DNA from: Bog-473 sp052140165
GTDB lineage: Bacteria > Actinomycetota > Acidimicrobiia > Acidimicrobiales > RAAP-2
Direction: 5' to 3'
DNA length: 8,046 nt
Assembly (NCBI GenBank): GCA_052140165.1
Contig: JBKQUM010000039.1
Span: 1-8,046 of the forward strand
The position numbers were made by a program, and so were the translations under genes. The notes under the pieces are model-generated. The model was given only the letters and a program-made list of their open reading frames with translations, searched no databases and had not been told where the DNA came from. Of the stretch, positions 5,160 to 8,046 are shown in pieces (position 1 is the first letter of the stretch; every line of letters begins with the position of its first letter).

Positions 5160-6371
5160 ATGACAGTTCCGCCCGCCACCACAGCGCCCTGGCCCGCTCT
5201 TAGCTACCAGCCCGTCGAGTGGGAGTCACGGTACTCGGGTTACATGTCTCGGACGGCGAGGCGCCGATACCAGGGCCCTTATGAGGCCGCATTGGTACCT
5301 CGAATCGCGGGCCGGGCCGTGCCGTTGCCGGCAGAACTCGCGGCTTTGGCGGCCGAAGCCAGCGAAGAGATAGTGCGCTTCGATGCTGAACTCGGGACCG
5401 AGCTAGCGCCCTTTAGCGCGGTGCTACTGAGATCTGAGTCCGCCGCTTCGTCACGGATCGAAAACCTGACAGCCTCGGCTCGGGCTATCGCCGAAGCCGA
5501 ACTTCTGCCACCCCGGAAGGACAACGCCGCGATGATCGTGGCCAACACACAAGCGATGAAGGCCGCAATCGCGCTGGCGGACCGCATCGACAGGCAAGCC
5601 ATCATCGCTATGCACGATGCGCTGGTCGATCCAGATGGTCCGGAGCAGCTCGGAGAGTTCCGAAGTGAGCAGGTCTGGATCGGAGGCGGGGATTTTGGGC
5701 CTCATGGCGCCATGTTCATTCCTCCCCATCACCGCTGGGTTGAAGATGCAATCGATGACCTGGTGGCGTTCATAGACCGCGACGACCTACCAGTACTCGC
5801 GCACGCGGCGATAGCTCATGCGCAGTTCGAGACGATCCACCCGTTCTTGGATGGTAATGGGAGGACGGGGCGAGCCCTATTGCACGCACACCTACGCAAC
5901 AAGGGCCTTACGCGCAATGTCACGGTGCCAGTCTCTGCAGGCCTGCTGTCTAACACTGACTCTTACTTCGCTGCCCTGACGGCCTATCGAGAAGGAGACA
6001 TCGTTCCCGTCGTCACTCAGGTCGCTCGGGCTGCTAACGCTGCCGTCGACAATGGACGCCAATTGGTGGCCGAACTTCGCGACATTCGGAACTCGTGGAA
6101 TGATCGCGTGCAAGCTCGACGAGGCGCGACAACCTGGAAGCTCGCCGATCTACTCTTGCGCCACCCAGTCGTCAACAGCACGTTGATCGCGAACGAGTTG
6201 ACCGTCGCAACTCGAAACTCCTATCGGGCACTCGAGCCCCTCGTTGAGGCTGGGATTCTCGTCAAGCTCACTGACCAAAGGCGCGGTCAAATGTGGAGGG
6301 CGCCTGAGGTGCTCGGGGCGCTCGACCACTTTGCGACTCGCGCGGGCCGTCGGTCGCGCTCGACCCGGTAG
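5160..6371 (+). CDS. fic: Fic-family AMP-transferase, class II, with C-terminal winged helix
   Basis: 403 aa; ATG at 5160 with GGAGG six bases upstream, stop TAG. Fic enzymes move AMP from ATP to hydroxyl side chains of target proteins in the cytoplasm. The catalytic loop HPFLDGNGRTGR is at residues 227-238 and matches HxFx(D/E)GNGRxxR fully (H227 base, N233/R235/R238 nucleotide contacts). The substrate-docking flap VWIGGGDFGPHGAMFIPP precedes it at 172-189. An inhibitory-helix motif S-x-x-x-E-N lies at 97-102 (SSRIEN), N-terminal to the Fic core, which defines class II; E101 would hold the enzyme off by blocking ATP. Residues about 322-395 (WKLADLLLRHP, then TLIANELTVATRNSYRALEPLVEAGIL, then RGQMW) look like a winged helix-turn-helix, common in long bacterial Fic proteins. 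It is monocistronic, with no separate antitoxin gene beside it. The inverted repeat over its promoter suggests repression, perhaps by its own winged helix (inference). Confidence 0.92.
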   Translation: MTVPPATTAPWPALSYQPVEWESRYSGYMSRTARRRYQGPYEAALVPRIAGRAVPLPAELAALAAEASEEIVRFDAELGTELAPFSAVLLRSESAASSRIENLTASARAIAEAELLPPRKDNAAMIVANTQAMKAAIALADRIDRQAIIAMHDALVDPDGPEQLGEFRSEQVWIGGGDFGPHGAMFIPPHHRWVEDAIDDLVAFIDRDDLPVLAHAAIAHAQFETIHPFLDGNGRTGRALLHAHLRNKGLTRNVTVPVSAGLLSNTDSYFAALTAYREGDIVPVVTQVARAANAAVDNGRQLVAELRDIRNSWNDRVQARRGATTWKLADLLLRHPVVNSTLIANELTVATRNSYRALEPLVEAGILVKLTDQRRGQMWRAPEVLGALDHFATRAGRRSRSTR

Positions 6372-6455
6372 GCCGAGCCGCCCTTTTAGAATGGCCAGCG
6401 CCAGCCCGTGAGCTGCGCCCGGCCGTGCGTAATCCTCACCGATGTCGGCTGCTCT

Positions 6456-6965
6456 CGTCTCGAGTTGCCCGATCGAAGCGGCCAAGCTCATCTCCGACGC
6501 GGTCGAAGCGTTGATCCAGCCAACGGCCTGGAAGAACTGCAGCGTGTAGGTTCCCGCGAGCAACGGAGCCGCCACGCAGAACAGGATACTCGCCGCCAGC
6601 TGGACCCATCCGTTGAACCACCCGATATGGGGTCCGACGAAGCGAGAGATCCATTCGTACGCTGCTCCGCAGTTCGGGTCCTTACGGTTCAGGTAGAAGT
6701 AGGACCCCGCAATAAACAGCATCGGAATGAAGCTGACGATGATGATCGCGGGCCCGGCATACGCGACGGCCACAAATAGAAGGCCGACCGTCGCCGCCAG
6801 GGAGTAGGCGGGTGCGGTTGAGGAGACTGCGACCGCGGTCTCATCGAAGAGGTTCAGTTCATTAGCGTGAAGACTCGCGCCCTTCTCCGGTGCATGAGCC
6901 GGCCCTGAGGAGACCCGAGTAGACGCATCCGTGGTCCTACCACTAGTCACCGTGTCCAGGGTCAC
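6456..6965 (-). pseudogene. N-terminal fragment of an APC-family amino acid permease
   Basis: The GTG at 6963-6965 opens a frame whose first ~165 residues are permease-like: about 35 hydrophilic residues, ELNLFDETAVAVSSTAPAYSLAAT for the first helix, VAYAGPAIIIVSFIPMLFIAGSYFYL for the second, the DPNCGAAYEWISRFVGP loop and GWFNGWVQLAASILFCVAAPLLAG for the third. Full proteins have about 12 helices and 450-500 residues; homology stops near residue 165-170 (about 6456-6470) and the frame then runs on into unrelated Ala/Arg-rich sequence antisense to the 3' end of fic. The gene is therefore cut after three or four helices and cannot transport. The first ATG-like alternative is a GTG five codons in. 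The break point is estimated by eye to within tens of bases. Confidence 0.75.
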
Positions 6966-6986
6966 CGGGACGAAGCACTGTGGCTA

Positions 6987-7000
6987 GGGTCGTTGGTCCC
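6987..7000. promoter_or_regulatory. DevR/DosR-like box
   Basis: GGGTCGTTGGTCCC fits the GGGNCNNNNGNCCC core consensus of the mycobacterial dormancy regulator DevR/DosR at every fixed position. It lies in the divergent spacer between the permease remnant and the universal stress protein. USP genes are classic members of that regulon. The match is visual; no regulator gene is in the window. Confidence 0.45.
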
Positions 7001-7098
7001 GGGAGCATCCCTCCTGAAATGATTCGGATGAGGCTCTGGATTTTCAGAAGAGGCTGAGCGGCTCACTCCTGTCGTTCAGGCTCTGAATAGTGAGTATC

Positions 7099-7112
7099 GG
7101 GACCATCGGCTC
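7099..7112. promoter_or_regulatory. Second, imperfect DevR-like box
   Basis: GGGACCATCGGCTC matches GGGNCNNNNGNCCC with one departure in the last triplet (CTC). It is 112 bp downstream of the better box and closer to the USP start. DevR promoters often carry two sites of unequal strength, but one weak match alone would not be persuasive. Confidence 0.3.
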
Positions 7113-7189
7113 TACCCTCCCAGCCCCGGCGTCCCGAAGATCGAATGGTGGTTGGCGTTGAGCAGGCGCTTGGAAGATCTGAATCGGCC

Positions 7190-8046
7190 GTGAGTGGCGA
7201 ACCCGACGCGACGACGAATGCCGTCTCCAACATGGAGGATGCCGGAAAGACACACCGGATCGTTGTCGGCATCGACGGCTCAGAGGGCGCTCGACGCGCC
7301 TTGGAGTGGGCGGCAGGACAGGCGCGGCTCACGGGGGCTCTCCTGGAGATCGTCGCCGTCTCGGGTGAGAGCCATGCCCGTACAGACCCGCGTGCCGTAC
7401 GAGACAGGAGCGAAAAGGACGTGGATGAGGCGTCGGTGCGCGCGAGAACCGTTGCACCCGGAGCCGCCATCACGACCAAGATCGTCGACGGTGTACCCGC
7501 TCCCGTCCTCATTGAGGAGAGCGGAGGCGCAGATCTCTTGGTGGTGGGGACGCGTGGTCGCGGCGGCTTCACGAGCCTCGTCCTGGGCTCGGTCAGCCGC
7601 GAGTGCGTGCATCAGGCACCTTGCCCTGTTGTGGTCGTCGGCGGGGCACATGGTGATCGACAAGAGAGCTCGGGTCGAGGCACGGAGACTGTGACAACAG
7701 CGTCTGCCGATCAGCCTCGTCGGATCGTTCTCGGTGTTGACGGCGGCCCCTCCTCGATTGCCGCTGCGGAGTGGGCCGCCACCCAGGCCGAGCTGACCGG
7801 AGCGACCCTCGAGGCTTTGATGACATGGGAGTGGCCGGCCACCGTCGGGTGGGCGCCCGGTGATCCTGAGTACGACCCGAGGTACGACAGCGAGGTGGTG
7901 ATGGAGGGTGCCCTCGAAGCGATTCGAGGTCGGCACCCGGGCATCCGGATCAAAGCGATCGTCGAGGAGGGTCACCCTGCGCACCATCTGGTGGAAGCAT
8001 CCGAAGGGGCGGAACTGCTCGTTGTGGGGAGTGGCGGTGATGGCGA
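7190..8046 (+). CDS. Tandem universal stress protein (UspA-type), cut by the window's right edge
   Basis: The frame is open from at least ATG 7145 to the end of the window. GTG 7190 is chosen because GGAAGA lies 12 bases upstream; ATG 7145 (15 residues longer) and ATG 7232 (14 shorter, just before the RIVVGIDGS strand) are alternatives. Two UspA domains are visible. The first starts RIVVGIDGSEGARRALEWA and ends with GTRGRGGFTSLVLGSVS, a perfect G-2x-G-9x-G-S ATP-binding motif, then APCPVVVV. The second starts RIVLGVDGGPSSIAAAEWAA and reaches ELLVVGSGGDG before the edge. Two-domain, ATP-binding USPs in Actinobacteria act in the cytoplasm in growth slowdown and low-oxygen survival. The DevR-like boxes upstream point the same way. 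Its divergent neighbour was a permease, a common pairing. Confidence 0.88.
   Translation, partial: MSGEPDATTNAVSNMEDAGKTHRIVVGIDGSEGARRALEWAAGQARLTGALLEIVAVSGESHARTDPRAVRDRSEKDVDEASVRARTVAPGAAITTKIVDGVPAPVLIEESGGADLLVVGTRGRGGFTSLVLGSVSRECVHQAPCPVVVVGGAHGDRQESSGRGTETVTTASADQPRRIVLGVDGGPSSIAAAEWAATQAELTGATLEALMTWEWPATVGWAPGDPEYDPRYDSEVVMEGALEAIRGRHPGIRIKAIVEEGHPAHHLVEASEGAELLVVGSGGDG

Noticed and set aside
7280..7987. Minus-strand 235-aa ORF opposite the stress protein
   Set aside because: The plus-strand frame encodes two clear UspA domains; the antisense frame is Arg-rich with no pattern.

Overview
The window looks like an actinobacterial chromosome segment, possibly from a deep or environmental lineage. 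The DNA is visibly GC-rich, GTG starts are used, the amino-acid permease remnant is of a type common in Actinobacteria, and a tandem universal stress protein (USP) gene sits behind a DevR/DosR-like box. No species can be assigned by eye. Most of the window is accessory DNA, with remnants of broken genes on both sides of it.

Layout, left to right. (1) 1-896 is the 3' part of a branched-chain-amino-acid-type ABC substrate-binding protein. (2) 897-1417 has no credible gene. It holds a 3' fragment of an initiator tRNA-fMet (anticodon stem-loop to the discriminator base, no 5' half) followed by a strong Rho-independent terminator and two further hairpins. The fragment is what an integrase using the anticodon loop as crossover point leaves at one end of an element. 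(3) 1418-4904, minus strand, is a three-gene operon with 4-nt stop/start overlaps (GTGA, ATGA). The first two products read like the N-terminal and C-terminal halves of one tyrosine-recombinase fold, apparently lacking key catalytic residues. The third is a 645-aa DDE transposase-like protein with D203, D353 and E530. The second protein ends in a D/E/H/K-rich tail encoded by 12-bp repeats. (4) 4905-5159 is a non-coding region rich in inverted repeats. It ends in a perfect 11-bp inverted repeat around a -10-like hexamer, directly upstream of (5) 5160-6371, a class II Fic AMP-transferase with an N-terminal inhibitory motif and a C-terminal winged helix. (6) About 6456-6965, minus strand, is the N-terminal third of an APC-family amino-acid permease, broken off near the 3' end of fic. 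(7) The divergent spacer holds one full and one near match to the DevR consensus. (8) From about 7190 to the right edge runs a tandem-domain universal stress protein.

How the parts fit (inference). Permease and USP were probably a divergent pair, possibly under redox or dormancy control, and the permease was later truncated by arrival of the DNA to its left. The three-gene operon and fic are separate transcription units, because they diverge from the 4905-5159 spacer. The least-described item is the split, apparently degenerate recombinase pair translationally coupled to a DDE transposase. The fic operator-like repeat and the tRNA-fMet scar are the next most useful leads.
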